In this document: in pieces, positions 1-12,528 of the stretch | How positions within the stretch are numbered: position 1 is the stretch's first letter | Layout of the letters: each line of letters starts with the position of its first letter | NCBI GenBank assembly: GCA_030549495.1 | Contig: JAUIRK010000188.1 | Span: 62,001-126,000, forward strand | Length of the DNA: 64,000 bases | Source: Nectonema munidae | Lineage: Eukaryota > Nematomorpha > Nectonematoida > Nectonematidae | Direction: 5' to 3' | The notes under the pieces: generated by a model | The model's input: only the letters and a program-made list of their open reading frames with translations | The model's database searches: none | What the model was told of the DNA's origin: nothing | Translations under genes and position numbers: made by a program

Positions 1-29
1 GTTTTTTTTTTAAAAAATGAAAAACTGTT

Positions 30-1365
30 CACGGACCCTCTGAGACGGAGACAAAGTGCTCAAATGATCCAGATATATTTTGCTATATCTGTGAAAACTT
101 TACTTTGAAGACTCAAAGGCCCTATATTACGAACTTTCTTAAGAATGTGTATCTGGCATACTTTAAAGTACCAGAAGAGACCAGGACAAAAGTTGGGCTC
201 CTCATAAAGTGTGCAAGTCTTGTCTAGAAACTTTACGGTCATGGTCTCAATGAAGCAAAGTTAACCTAAAGTTTGGTGTGCCCATGGTTTGGAGAGAACC
301 CACTAATCACTTGGAGGACTGCTATTTCTGCCTTGTCAAAGTAAAAGGTTTTAATAAGAAAAACAAACAGCATTTGCAATACCCAAGTATTCCTTCAGCC
401 ATTTGGCCAGTTCCACACTGTGAAGAAATACCTGTGCCTAAATTCACTAAACTTCAAAAGATTTACGACACAGATCTCAGTTCAACTTCCTCTTTTGAAG
501 AGGAACTGACAGATATTTTTTAAACATATGATGCAAATCGTGAAAAACCATCTCTATTTACCCATTCTGGGTTAAATGATCTGGTTAGGGATCTATATCT
601 GCCAAAAGAGTCTGCTTCAAGAGTTCTAGAAAAAACGAATGCTAGTACCTGACACAAGTGTCTTGTTTTATCGCAACAGGGAAGCAGAACTGCGTAGGTA
701 CTTTCATTCAGATGACCAGCTTGTTTATTGTACCGATGTAAAGGGGCTACTACTCCCTCTGGGACTACCGGCATATCATTCAAAAGATTAGAGGCTTTTT
801 ATCGATAGTTCCAAAAGAAGTTTGAAATGTATTCTGCTAAACAACGGAAATATGTATGGCTCAGTTTGTTAAAGCTCTTGATCACAACGGAGAATGCTTC
901 AGTCATATATATTCAACATTTCCTGGTCTTAGCGATGAGAAGAAAAGGGCTGGTCGATGGACCTCAAATAAGAACTCTAATTAAAGATCAGCATTTTATC
1001 ACAACAATGACTGAGGCAGAGGCGAGGGCTTGGACTGCATTTTATAATGTGGTGCAGAATTTTCTAAGGAACAAGAAAGCAGAACTATGAAGAGATTGTG
1101 GAAGAGCTACTTGTGAGCTTGAGAGATCTTGGTTGTAGAATGAGCATCAAGCTTCACTATTTAGAGTCACTTGGATATTCTAGAAAACCTTGGAGATGAC
1201 AGTGAGGAACAAGGAGAGCGTTTTCATAAAGATATTAAAACCATGGAGGAACGTTATCAAGGTCGATGGGACTTGAGCATGATGGCGGATTATTGCTGAA
1301 GCTTGATGAGAGACAACCCACAAGCTGTGCATGAAGGATCAGCAAGAAAAAAGAAGTTTAAATAG
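30..1365 (+). pseudogene. Fossil of an arthropod repeat-family protein (VWREPTNH type)
   Basis: Conceptual translation gives blocks in family order. A cysteine block with DPDIFCYIC is near 60-110. The MVWREPTNHLEDCYFCL block starts at 278 and runs on to IPVPKF. RLFIDSSKRSLK lies near 790-830, DGPQIRTLIKD near 955-990, and a C-terminal block with GERFHKDI, RYQGRWD and MADYC ends at the stop at 1365. I recall this family as an unnamed protein found in many copies in arthropod and cnidarian genomes, of unknown function. About 100 codons of the usual middle part are missing and the reading frame changes several times, so the copy is dead. I do not know whether the family is a transposase or something else. 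Confidence 0.7.
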
Positions 1366-1856
1366 GTGCCATTTCCTATTGATATCTGCATCATCTCTAC
1401 TTTTGTATTTCACTTGTCTTTCAATGGATTTTATTAAATGTATATGAATCTTTATATAAATAATAAATAAATATGGAAAGTTTTCACAACAAAAAACGTT
1501 TTTTATGTTAAAACCTTAACAAGCAATGTCTGGAAAATGTGATGTGATAGAGAAAACGGATTAAATTCTACACCTTAAATTTACTTAGAATTAGCTTTAA
1601 AAATTTTTGCCAGAAAAATCATGTTGACAGGTGTGTTATATATGACTTATAGGAATTGTAAAGAATTGGATATAGAAAATTCCTTATTTTTTTTAAATAA
1701 ATCTTAGCAAACTTGCAAACTACTTCAAAATAGTTTAGCTTCATTTGAATTATTGAAATCTTGTGGTTCTACTTAGATCAAAAAATTTGCAAGAAATGGA
1801 TTTATAGTACATAATATTTTTCATATATACATTTCCTTTAAGAAGAAGGATTTTAT
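1366..1856. other. AT-rich non-coding stretch
   Basis: I see no coding signal here. There are long A and T runs, and AATAAA-like hexamers near 1460-1470 just after the fossil gene, which could be its old polyadenylation signal. Confidence 0.5.
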
Positions 1857-1860
1857 TTAA

Positions 1861-2274
1861 CCCTTTAGTGACCAGAAAAATCGACGATATTTATTAAAAA
1901 GAAGAAGATTCATATACAAAACTATTTGAAAATTAAAATATTTTTCGAGGAAAAAAAATATATATCTACATAGCATAATCAGTTCAACTTATAAAATAAA
2001 ATAAAATCATACATCGAGTAAGTTAGCTTCCAAAGGTTTATGAAAACCGCTATAAGGAAATATAACTTTATATTACTAATTTTGATTTTGTTATCTGAAT
2101 ATTTAAAAGTTTATACTATTTTGAATCAACAAGATTATTCAAGTTTTTTGGATACGGAAATTTCAAAAGAATCTACAAAACTTTAGTAATCTACTAAATT
2201 TTCTTATTTAAACGATCTTAATTGGCTAGTCTAAACTTTTTATTCTAGTATATGAAGTGTAAATATCCAAAGGG
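1861..2274. mobile_element. piggyBac-like MITE, 414 bp, TTAA on both sides
   Basis: The element begins CCCTTTAGTGACCAG and ends with AAAGGG. TTAA flanks it exactly, at 1857-1860 and 2275-2278. CCC termini with TTAA target duplications are the mark of the piggyBac superfamily. It has no coding capacity. Its first 80 bases or so recur at 19894-19970, which defines a family. The right end keeps only the outer 6-7 bases of the inverted repeat. Confidence 0.75.
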
Positions 2275-2278
2275 TTAA

Positions 2279-5200
2279 AATAAGATTTTTTTAATAAAAA
2301 GTTGTATTACTTCTTCCTCCACACCATAAAAACGAAGCAAGTTTGAGGTTATTTCATTGTGAATTTCATCTTTCTCAATCGAGCCTTTGAAAAGAAAAGA
2401 TTCAATTATTTGTTTTCGTAATAAATAAATTTGTTATTACAAGTTATTTCGTTGTCGAAGTTTATGTGAATGTTATAAATTTCTCCAGTCAAACTGCAGC
2501 AAAAAACGGATTTTAGATAAGCCCTAAGCAAGACTACAGAAACTGGCTTAAGCAGGCAGACTTGTTCCGAAAAGATGTTGCTAATTACATAAAAAGTCCA
2601 AAACTAAAGGGCTGATCAAAAATCGTTACCTGCTAGTCGTCGCATTGAAGCATACGTATAAAGTTTAAAGAGTGGCACAATTAAAATTCGTTTTGATAAA
2701 AAAAATAGTAAAAACCGTTTCACACAATGTACTGCGTGTATACTTGGCAAGATTTTCTCATTTTTGAGCCTAATTTATGAAAAATTTAGGATAAATGATT
2801 TTCTCTTTAATTTTCAAACTTCAAAATGAAGAGCGGGTGGCATCAGCAGTTTGCTCTCCCCTGGTAGCTATGATTTTGATATACTGGGAAATTTAAGAGC
2901 TTCCTTGCAAAATGACGTAAAATAAATTCAAAATCTTGTAGCGCCTTAGAATCCTTTTTATATTTTCCCACCCTTTTTGAAGAAAGCATGTAAACAGATT
3001 AAAACGCTCAAAAAATTTGATATTTCAAATGCAAATTCGAAAAAACAAACATTATCAACAAATAAGGAAAAGTAAAAGATCTTTTATCTGTTATTAATGT
3101 TAAAAACACTGTTGTTATAAAAACTCAATACTATATTACATATAAATATAAAGAGTGGGAGGAATTAGTTATAATATTTTTTAGCTTAGTATATACACAA
3201 AACCTATTTAAATTTTGAAGTGTATCAATTCTAACGTTAATTGAAATTATGTGAGTTCAAGTATATTAAAAAGTTTGAAGAAATGCATCATACAAATGAT
3301 ATTTTTCATATAGAAATTTCATTTAATAGTTTTGAGGGTGACGGGGTGAAGTTGCACCTCCTAACCAATTTTGGGTTTTGCACCCCCTATACAATTAATT
3401 TGCGATTTAGTAAAATTTCAACAAAAAAAATGAAATATTAGCATATTTTTGCACACTCTAGTAAAAAAGTTCTCGGCTCACTGCTAACATTCTATCAAAT
3501 CTACATTCAGTTTATTTTTTACATTCGGGAAAATGGTATTTCTTGTATTTTGAAAATGATAAAATTAATAACTGGACCAATTTATCAACAATTTTAAAGG
3601 TTGAAAACTTTTTGGTAATCTTAATTTTTTATTATGGCGGTGTACACTAGAGGCAGGCGGGGGTTTGAAGGACCCCCATATAAATTGTGGGTGCGGGTCA
3701 TTTTTTAAAAACACTGCGGGTTGGGTGAACTGGAATCAATATTAGTACTGCGGGTTAACTCGTAAAATTACGGGAATTTACGAAATAATTCTTAAAAAAT
3801 CGTATAATTTAAAGATATTCGTTCGTAGCTAATATCTGATTGTATAAATAAAGTGTGACATTAGTAAAGTCATCACATCACATACATCACACACAGACAC
3901 TTTTACATCATCAAAGCTCCCTTTGTTTCTTTAGATTAAAGTACATTTTTTATTACATATACATTATTATATTGAAGGAATTTTCCTATACTTTCTGTTG
4001 TTGCGCGTATTGTTTTATGTATAGCAAGAACTGATGCTAGCGAGAAAATTTTGTTCTAAATCAATCATCATAAAAATTCAATGTTTAAAAGCAATCATTT
4101 AAATTATGTTCTTTATCAAAATAAAATATTTGGGTGAAAAATTGGGGATTTAAATTTAAAAGTACGGGTTGAGTTGCGTTTAAAAAATTTAGGTGCTGGT
4201 GGCGGCGGACATTTTTATTTTTTTATTGCTTTACAAAACTTTACATTTTTTAGATAATTTTTTTAGATTAAAAATTTTTTTTTTTATATTTTTACAATCC
4301 GATAATTCTTTTGTTTTTTCCCGAAAATTAAAATCCCCGCTACCTGAATCCTCGAAAAACAAAATTCCCGACAACTAAAGCCACTGCTACCTTAGTTCTC
4401 AGGGATTTTGGTAGCGGTGATTTTGACTAGATACCCTTTTGTGGTTGGCCCTCTCAATATGAGTGCAGCCAATCAGTACAACAAACCACTTTTATTAGAA
4501 ACTACTGGGTAAACACTTATGCCCGCAAGGTCAAAGTTAGGAACTCCGGTTAGTTTCGCAGCAGCGTCGATGATTATTCAAGCCATCCTATCCTGCCTAC
4601 GCTTCCTCATATGGGTACATACACGAATGCAGTTGATATTTATCTCAGTGATAATGGTGTTGATAGTGTAAGAACGTAAGCAAACACTCTACAAAAAAGA
4701 AAGCAAAGTGGGATTAGGCATTCATTGTTGCTTCTATATCATGAATCTAGAAAGTGGGTTTGTTGTAAACACGGAGCATAATAGCTGGAGTGTATAGAGA
4801 AGCAATATCTAAGCCTGATTTATTAGTCTAATTATTATTATTACGAGAGATAAAAGCATAATTACTATTTATAAGATGGCGTGGCTCTCTCTCTTGGATT
4901 CAAAACAATTTGACACAATGCGTGTCTCAGTGCTTGCTTGGCCTACATACATTTTTCTTCAAGAAAAGAACACTGGGATGAGAAGAGAGAGAGATCACTC
5001 CAATTGTTAACATTGTTCTCATTTCCATTATAAATATTTTGTATTGACATTTCAGGATTAATCCGACAGATATCGGACGCGCTGCCGTAGAGTGAGTTTT
5101 TCAGCTGCGCGCAATCTGATGAACCTTTCATTGCACTACTTTTCACGAGAAGCGTAGCTGACAAACATAGATCGACGTAAAATTCATCGCAAGTACTCTA

Positions 5201-5496
5201 CGAAAGGGAAAAGCAACGAGAGAAAGCCAGGTGTGGGTTGGATCAAATGTGTTTGTATTTGTAATTGAATTTAAATACACTAATTACTCAATATTTCAAC
5301 AAACTAGATTGATATATACACATACACCTTCTGGATTTCCACTTTTCTATATTAAATTTATATTCATTTTTGAATTTTAGTAAATTTAAAAAATAATCAT
5401 TTTTTAAAACTATATATAAATCTCGTTAAAAAAAAAAGAAACAGGATTATTTCAAAAAATTCTGATTCTGAAGATGTTAAGTACTAAAAAATCTTA
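2279..5496. other. AT-rich region without a recognisable gene
   Basis: There are only short open frames that match nothing I know. A short coding-like run on the plus strand near 2520-2610 (reads DYRNWLKQADLFRKDV) is unassigned. Around 3645-3780 and 4140-4210, GCGGGT-rich patches flank AT-rich DNA and may be the ends of a decayed hAT MITE. Near 3340-3395 a GGGGTG/CACCCCC pair forms an imperfect inverted repeat. The 4880-5220 stretch is richer in GC and contains GA-rich tracts. I see no rRNA, tRNA or splice-linked exons. Confidence 0.4.
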
Positions 5497-5504
5497 TTAT
5501 AGAT

Positions 5505-6952
5505 CAGAGACCAGCAACGCTTTTAGAATGAGGGACAAATAGGACTTTTGGTAGAACACTGTGGCTAGTTCACCTGAAAGGTGGTGATGTGGTTTGCCTG
5601 GCAGTTTCAGTTTGAGGTTGTTTAGGTGCATAGTGATCTCTGTGAGCAAGGCTAGGCGAACTAGACATCCCCGTTTGGAGAAGTGTTCAGAGTTTTGAAG
5701 GTTTTTTGACAAAAGAAGGTCGTAGTTACGGGACATCATTGCCCCACGACTCAACCAAAGGAGCTCACAAAAGAAAGCAGGTTTTGTACTACCTGAACTG
5801 GCTGTTGTCGAGCCTGCTAGAGAGAAAATGGAGTTGACCATATTCACTACGACAGCTATGATATTAACAATGTTGGTAGACTCGTCACAGAGGGACTCTT
5901 GGTGGATGATGAAGTGAACCTTGTAGATCAGCTTACTTTGTTCGACGGCCTCACAGTGACTCACTAGTAGTGAAGCAGCACCCTTTTCTCCCAGCCATTG
6001 CTGGCGAACTGACAGTTGTCACGCAAACTAGAAGAGAGAAGAAGTCTAAAGAGTTCTGCTCCACACACTGAAACACGGCGTAAAAATTTCTTTTCCAGTG
6101 ATGGTGCCACACAGCGGGACAAGTTGGGGAAATTCACGACAAACTTGAAGGTCAGCAGTGACACCACGAATAAAAACTGCCAGCTGGGCGGTTTTATTTG
6201 CGTCCATGCTCTATTCAAAAGCAAGGGAGAAGGCAATGAGAGTTGAACGGCGAGTCTTCAGTGGGGTCTGACATCTGTTCGACACGACGACAAACAGTGC
6301 GCGAAGAAAGGCTGATGCTCCCAAAGGTAGAATGGTGCTGTGAATTTAGGGAGTCCGCCACAGCAACAAGTCACTCCTTGATGAAGTCTCCATTCACGAA
6401 TGGCTTCGTGTTGTGAGCAAGGAGACGGTAGACCACATGATTTGCGCTCCTCACCTTGTCCACCTCACCTCGGAAAAAACAAACATGTTTTCTGCACACG
6501 TTCTATTCCTTCATGACAGTCACAGTCTTGAAATATATGAGTTAAGGAACATGTCCAAAACTCTCGATTAAAAGTATTTTTCCGATTCTGGGTTTGAGGT
6601 CTGACCATCAAAGTGCAATTTTATTTTATTAACATACAGGCTTTCAGACATGATTGCCGAAAGCTGAGCAAAACGGAAATGAAATATAATAAGATTTAAT
6701 TAAAGTTGAAAATAAATAAATCGATAAGATTATGCAAAACTTTATACATCACCGCAACATGCGTGCCTGCTAAACAATTCTATTGCATATTGTGTCTCTC
6801 ACAATGTCGATAATTATATTTTCTATGACCAAAATCACTAGTAAGGTTAAACTGACTTTTCGGCTAGAATTTGACGGGCCGAATTGACTTGTTTGTACTA
6901 AAACAAGTTAGCGGTCAGGATCTGGCCCGTGGTCCAGAGGTTGCTGACCCCA
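5505..6952 (-). mobile_element. hAT element with GTF2IRD2-like transposase, broken
   Basis: The ends resemble hAT inverted repeats: CAGAGACCAGCAACGC at 5505, and at the right end the complement of GGGGTCAGCAACCTCTGG near 6932-6950. Minus-strand translation gives hAT transposase blocks in order: VRSANHVVYRLLAHNTKPF and DFIKE near 6440-6370, then LAVFIRGVTADLQV and TITGKEIF near 6200-6090. FIIHQESLCDEST, LLWLSRGAMMSR and HLNNLKLKLPGK follow within 5497-5964. The family is the BED-type hAT group that also gave rise to vertebrate GTF2IRD2 and ZBED/SCAND3 genes. The BED finger and the C-terminal dimerisation part are missing. Stops and frame changes interrupt the catalytic region. I found no convincing 8-bp target duplication. 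Confidence 0.75.
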
Positions 6953-7031
6953 CAATCAGTTAATTAAATAAGTTAGTGTTAATTGATGAGTAAATAACAA
7001 GCTTTATTATACTTGGTTATTAATATTATGT

Positions 7032-8861
7032 AACCCAAAGAGAAGAGTTTCTGAAGAATATAGAGTGTTTAATACAGCGTGGACAAATTTGTTTGCTTTT
7101 GTTCCCAATGATAGCGGTTTACCTGTATGATTAATATGTAATGAAAACTTATCAAATAACAAAAAATCTAATGTTGAAAGACATTTTCAAAACAAGCACA
7201 CTGAATTTGCTAGCAAATATGTTTCAGAGGAAGAAAGAAAAAAAGCAATTACATAACTCAAAAACAAAGTTAAAGTATCCAAAACTTTTCTTAATAATTG
7301 GATCAATACTCCGCATTCTACAACATCAAGTTTTGTAGCAGCTCAAGAAATTATTAAAAAAAGTAAGCCATTTACAGAGGGTGAGTTTTTGAAAGAATCT
7401 TTTATCAAAATATCTCATTACCTTCTTTCTGATTTTAAAAACAAAGAAAAAATTATAAAAAGAATAAAAGAAATGCCAATATCTACAAAGACTGTCAAAG
7501 ATAGAACTAATGGCAGAAAACATTATTGTAAGCAAATTAATGACATAAATTATCTTATGGATTTTCAATTGCTTGTGACGGATCGACAGATTTAAAAGAT
7601 ATTGAGCAAATCGTTTTGTTGTGTAGATGTGTAAACTCTGAAGGGCCGCAAGAAGAACTTATTGAGCTTTTGCAGTTAAAATCTCAAACACGAGGTCAAG
7701 AAATATGTGAAAATGTTTTAAACTGTTTAGAAGCAAAAGGAATAAAGACCACACATTTGGTGTCAGTTTCAACATGAGAAGAGTCCAAAATGATTTTGTT
7801 CATCAATTGCTTCAAAAATCTCTTGATAGGAAATTTTTGACGTTTCAGTGCATTGTTCACCAAGAAGCTTTATGCGCTCAAACATTTCCTTCTGAATGTA
7901 TTGAGGTGAATTATGTGATTCAGATAGTTAACAAAATATTAGCAAATAGATTACGTCACAAAAAGTTTTGTTCATTTTTGGAAGAGGAAGAAAACAAATA
8001 CTCCGATCTTTTTTTACACAACAAGGTTAGATGGTTTTCCAGAGGAGAAGTACTCAATCGCTTTGCTGTTTCTTTAGAGCACATCAAAACATTTTTAAAA
8101 TCCAAGAGCTTTAATTATCCTAAATTGGAAGAGTTTGATTGGCTAGAAAAGTTATATTTTATGGTTGATATGACAAACCATTTAAATCAGTTGAATAAAA
8201 AACTACAAGGAGAGGGAGGTACGGCATTGCACTTGCTTGAAGAAGTTTTGTCGTTTGAAAAAAAATGACGCTTTTCGCTAAAGACATTAAATGATCAATT
8301 GTTCCATTTTCATAATAATAATAATAATAATAATAATAATCATAATAATACAAAAATTAATTTTTTATATAATTACAAAAATGCAAAGCGCTTTCAAAGA
8401 AAGATTTGTTGATTTTAGAAAAGAAAAAACTACTTTTTCTTTTATTATTACACCTCTAAAAACGCTGCATTTACAGAAGTTAGCAAGCCAGATCTTGAAA
8501 TTGAGTTAGAAGACATTGTAAATAAAAGTTTGAAACTTTAATATCAAGTCTTGAAGAACTCGAAAGACAAAAATCTATTCTCATTGAAGAGCACAAATGG
8601 AGTGAGTATGATAAACTTCCAAAAAAGGGAAAACTTATTTTTGAAGCTTGGAATTCTCTTCCTAGCACATACATTAACATGAAAAGATTGGCATTTTGCA
8701 TATTATATATTTTTGGCTCGACATATTCATGCGAGCAAGTTTTTTCAATTATGAACATTATAAAATGTAACTATCGCTCTCGGCTCACAGATGAAAGTTT
8801 GCAGGCTTGTGTTAAAATGAAGACAACTTGTTATATACACCAGACATTAAAAAAATTGTAA
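7032..8861 (+). pseudogene. BED/hAT transposase pseudogene (GTF2IRD2-like)
   Basis: Domain order is that of a full transposase. The N-terminus reads PKRRVSEEYRVF and is followed by a BED finger ending in VERHFQNKH. In that finger the first cysteine of the C-x2-C pair appears as TGA near 7130, while ICNENLSNN and the His pair are kept. AAQEIIKKSKPFTEGEFLKE spans roughly 7330-7390. The catalytic region has ELLQLKSQTRGQEI near 7665-7710, and 7774-8268 holds FQCIVHQEALCAQTF, KVRWFSRGEVLNRF and HLNQLNKKLQGEG. The C-terminal hATC dimerisation block reads STYSCEQVFSIMNIIKCNYR near 8716-8780 and ends at 8861. There are about five frame breaks or stops, one beside an AAT microsatellite at 8312. The preserved domain order suggests moderate age. 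Confidence 0.85.
8312..8350. repeat. AAT/ATA microsatellite
   Basis: About a dozen ATA/AAT units with one CAT interruption near 8341. The tract lies between the LQGEG block and the C-terminal part of the hAT transposase and coincides with a loss of reading frame. Confidence 0.9.
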
Positions 8862-9479
8862 TCAAATACAAAAACAAAAATATTATTCATTTTATATGAA
8901 CTGAAAAACTAAAAAAAATAAATTTCAACAAAAAAAACTTGTTTTTTAAATTTTTTTTTTGATTTAATATTTTGTGATTCATTTTACGACAAGGGCATCG
9001 CTAGCAGAAGGCAAAGGGGAGAGCTCTTTTAACAATCTTTTAAGGGTCGTTTACAATTAAAGTCAACAAAAAAGGGGGAGAAGAAGGTTAATAAAAGTTC
9101 AATGTCAAACTTGATTGTAAACAAGCCCGCTTTCTTTGACTATTATTTGAAAATACTTTATAAGCCACAATCTTTTAAATTTTTCTTTTTCCCTTTTCTT
9201 GCCAAGTTTTTTTTCTGGCTACGTTGTTAGTTTAGACTTTGGAACATATTGTAGTTTTTGTGGCTGTGACTTGTTTTTTTTTTGAAAAATGGTTTATAAA
9301 ATGGCTTTTTAACCCATTTACGACCAATGTTCCTATTTTGGAACATAAGTAATTTCATTTTCGTCAGCTTTTTTCAATGACTTTGAATATAAATCGTCTG
9401 CATTTTTTTAGATATCGTCTGCTTTGCTTGGTCTTAATGGCTCTTTAATGTAGGAAGTTTGCCGACCCCTGCTGTAGAG

Positions 9480-10914
9480 GAACACAGATGGACTCTAATT
9501 ATTATCAATGGAATTCAACAGGGATTAGTCAAAATTGTTTGCTTCCATGAACTAAAATGAGTTTAGATAGCTTATTTATTTACACTCGTTAATCAAGTGA
9601 TATTTGAATGAATTTCCTCAAAAAAATTATCTTACTTATATAATCATAGTGGGATCTCCTAATAAAATTCAAACTTTCTTACATACACTGAAATGCCAAA
9701 AAAAGGGGGGAAAGTTGATTTAAAATTTTGACACACCTACGTTTAAACTTATGTGAAAAGAAGTATCCTAAAATAGAAGTATCGTCGTCTTTTTGAAATT
9801 ACAAATTTTCAAAATCTTAAAATTATTTTCTCAAATTTAGAAGTTTATGAGAGAAAAAATATAATTATTTCAATCTAAAATTGAAAAATACAATCTGTCA
9901 CTAGTCACACTTACAATTTGTTTCACTCTGTCACTTCTTTCATCTTATTGAAAGGTCTGCTGAATGTTATTTTCCTTGATAACATTTAAATATCTTTAAC
10001 CTCTAGTATTATCATATGGGTTTCACTTGAGGGCGAAAAAACATTTGATAACCCCCTTCTCTTGGATATTAACCTTCGCAAGATCAACAAAAATTTATAG
10101 CATCGAATACCGCTAATAATTGGCAAAAAAACTAACCATAAACCTTTATTTTTCTAGTTACTTTTCTTTGAATAGCCCAATTTATGACCATTCTACTCGG
10201 GACGTTTCGAAAATTCTTTTTTAATATTAATTCTTCATCTTACTTCCGTTAAATTGTTTTAACCCTTAAAATATGTCTTACTAGCAATTCTCAGTGTCTC
10301 TCATCCTTCTTAAGAATTTGCTGTTTAATTTTTGTGCTTTGTGCTTCTTTACTTCATGATTTCATTTTTTTTTTCTTAGCTCTATTAGTCTACAAAAAAA
10401 AAGTCTGCTTCATATACGTTTCTCATTCCTATCCCGTTAACTACCCTTGTTCATTTTAACCTCATTCCAATGCTAGTGCTAACATTTTGATGAAGCTAGC
10501 ATTCCTTTGTTTCGGGCAGGTGCGTAATCTACACATCAGATAAATTATTTGCTAATATTTTGTTACTTCCCTTTTATACCAGTGTATTAAATAAAATAAA
10601 TTGCATTCAATGGTATTTGAATATTTTCGAAACCATAAAGTATAACTTACATCAGCATAAGAACTTTATTTATAGATAAATTGTTATAATTCTTTTTTTG
10701 GCATAAACAAAGAGTTTTATTCTATACTAAATAAAGGATATGAATTTTTTAAGAATGCGACATTTCAATTTTTTTTCTTGTTTACCTATATCTTAACTAT
10801 TTTTTGTATTAAGGTTTTATTCTTTATCCCACCCTAGTAAAGTTTCAGAATAAGCCAGTGGCAAACCTTAGCGAAAGCCTGACCTGCCGGGTGTTAATTT
10901 TTCCGGCCCTTATA
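9480..10914. other. AT-rich non-coding region
   Basis: I see no gene. The sequence is AT-rich with homopolymer runs and only very short open frames. The stretch 10850-10914, next to the SINE, is slightly richer in GC (CCTGACCTGCCGGG) and may be the 3' part of that SINE or older flanking repeat. Confidence 0.5.
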
Positions 10915-11056
10915 AGGTTACAGTTTCGTGTTTTCATCGAGAAGGCACAATTGCGCTGTTTGTTTCCAACTATGGAGAAAGGAGGCTTGATGCAGGATCG
11001 AACCCAAGACCTTGAGTCATCGAAGCTCAGTATCTAACCGAACTTACTCACGCCAC
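10915..11056 (-). mobile_element. tRNA-derived SINE, family A, copy 1
   Basis: On the minus strand the copy reads GTGAGTAAGTTCGGTTAGATAC, close to a tRNA A-box region, then a B box GGGTTCGATCC (10994-11004). The tail contains GCGCAATTGTGCCTTCTCG, itself nearly palindromic. The same arrangement recurs at 15111-15252 (plus) and 30561-30703 (minus). The three copies share internal-promoter spacing and tail, which makes this a dispersed RNA polymerase III-type SINE and not a tRNA gene. Confidence 0.75.
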
Positions 11057-11651
11057 TCGTTATATTAGTCTTAATAAGACTTCAAAACGCCTAAAACTGG
11101 ATTATATAGGTATGCAAAATTAGAAGACAAACTATAGCAATGATTATTAAATATCGTTATAATATTTGTATTAAATTTTTTAATGGAATATTAATACATA
11201 TAAATTGTACACCTCGGCGTAAATAAAGTGTGGCATTCCCTGTGGGTACGCGATTAGTCTATACATCTTCATTGATATAATTTAAAGATATAACGTGAGT
11301 ATAAACATATCCATTATTAAAAGAGTTACTTAAGCCATTATAATATTTAAAAACTAGCTATCTCGGGTAATTTACGTTCCTCATATATATCGAATACAGT
11401 TTATCCTGTTGAAAGCGCCACCTTTATAAGAGAACAACGTGAACAAGAGCGCCGCCATCTTTTCTAAGTCTCAACAAAATTCCTACATCTCTTATTCAAT
11501 TCTGATCTTATTAGAGAACCACATGTGTAGCGCCACCGAATTCTAGCTTGAGAGCGCCATCTAATATGAAAAAAAGTAATTATCTTTATTGCTTTTGAAT
11601 TGAAAACAATCAACATTTTCGATTTTCAAAGTTTTTGTTCTTGTAATTAGC

Positions 11652-12080
11652 TTGACTTTTACTCTTTTTGAAATATGGACAATTTTTTATCAAATAAAAC
11701 CTCGTTTTGTGACTTTAAGTTTAGATGCATATTTGTATAATTACAATAATAAAGAATTGAATCGTTTTGAAGGAACTGAAAAAGGGGAAATTGAAATTCC
11801 GTCTCAATACTCACATACTTCTAAAAGTTGTTAATTACGGTTATAAAGAAAGGTATCAAATTCCCAAAGATTTGCATACCTCAAAAGATTGGAATCAACA
11901 TGGAAAATAATTTCTTCCTCTTGATGATGATACTAATAAAAGTACAGCTGACAAATCAAAATCACCGGTAGTTTGATTGGTTAAAAATATTCAAAAATTT
12001 GATCCAATCATATCAAAAGGACTGCGTACTCCTGCTTTCCCTGACAAAAAAAGACCATACTTTTTAATATAGATTTCTTA
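11652..12080 (+). pseudogene. Unrecognised coding-like stretch
   Basis: An open frame at 11652-11834 contains LSLDAYLYNYNNKELNRFEG. It is followed in a shifted frame by NYGYKERYQIPKDLHTSK and then, past a stop, by FLPLDDDTNKS and ISKGLRTPAFPDKKRPYF, ending near 12075. The composition is richer in charged residues than the surrounding AT-rich shadows, so it may be the remains of a gene. I do not recognise the family. Confidence 0.25.
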
Positions 12081-12528
12081 TTGGTAATAATGATTGTATT
12101 ATAATAATTTAATGTGAATAAGTGTTAAATACCGAGTTTACTAAATAATAATGAATATACGAATTAACCAACTTACATTTGAATTACATTAGAAAAAAGT
12201 ATTTAAAATTTACCAAAATTTTGCGTCTTTTTTTCCGATTTCAGCAAATTTTGTAAAATTTTATCCTACTTCATTTTTTACTGGATATTCAAAATTCTTT
12301 AGATTGTGATAGAGACAAAATGATAGTTGCTTTTGAGAAAAATATATTTAAATCTTATAATCTAATTAATCCTTGATTAATATTCAACTGCTAATAATAG
12401 ACCGAAAAAAAAGATCCATACATTCAAGCAAAAAATAAAAGGCGTGATGAAGAATAAAACACGAATGGTAGATTACGAAGGTAACAGTTAAAATATTGAA
12501 TAACATTAAGATACTAAAAATATGATAC

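Larger units (their letters stand above)
7032..9471 (+). mobile_element. hAT element with BED finger and GTF2IRD2-like transposase
   Basis: Coding remnants run from about 7032 to the stop at 8861. The 3' non-coding part ends at 9471 with TTTGCCGACCCCTG, whose complement CAGGGGTCGGCAAA is a standard hAT terminus. The matching left terminus was not found. It may have been lost where this copy meets the 5505-6952 element, which has a related end sequence. Confidence 0.75.

Noticed and set aside
60-242. Minus-strand 60-codon frame
   Set aside because: It is the shadow of the plus-strand repeat-family fossil, whose DPDIFCYIC block is in the same segment.
4943-5164. Minus-strand 73-codon frame
   Set aside because: It has an acceptable composition but no domain, no neighbours and no splice context; it could be chance in a GC-richer patch.
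9309-9360. Third piggyBac-like end (TTAACCCATTTACGACCAATG)
   Set aside because: It resembles the 1861 family loosely after a TTAA, but shares no further sequence and has no opposite end.
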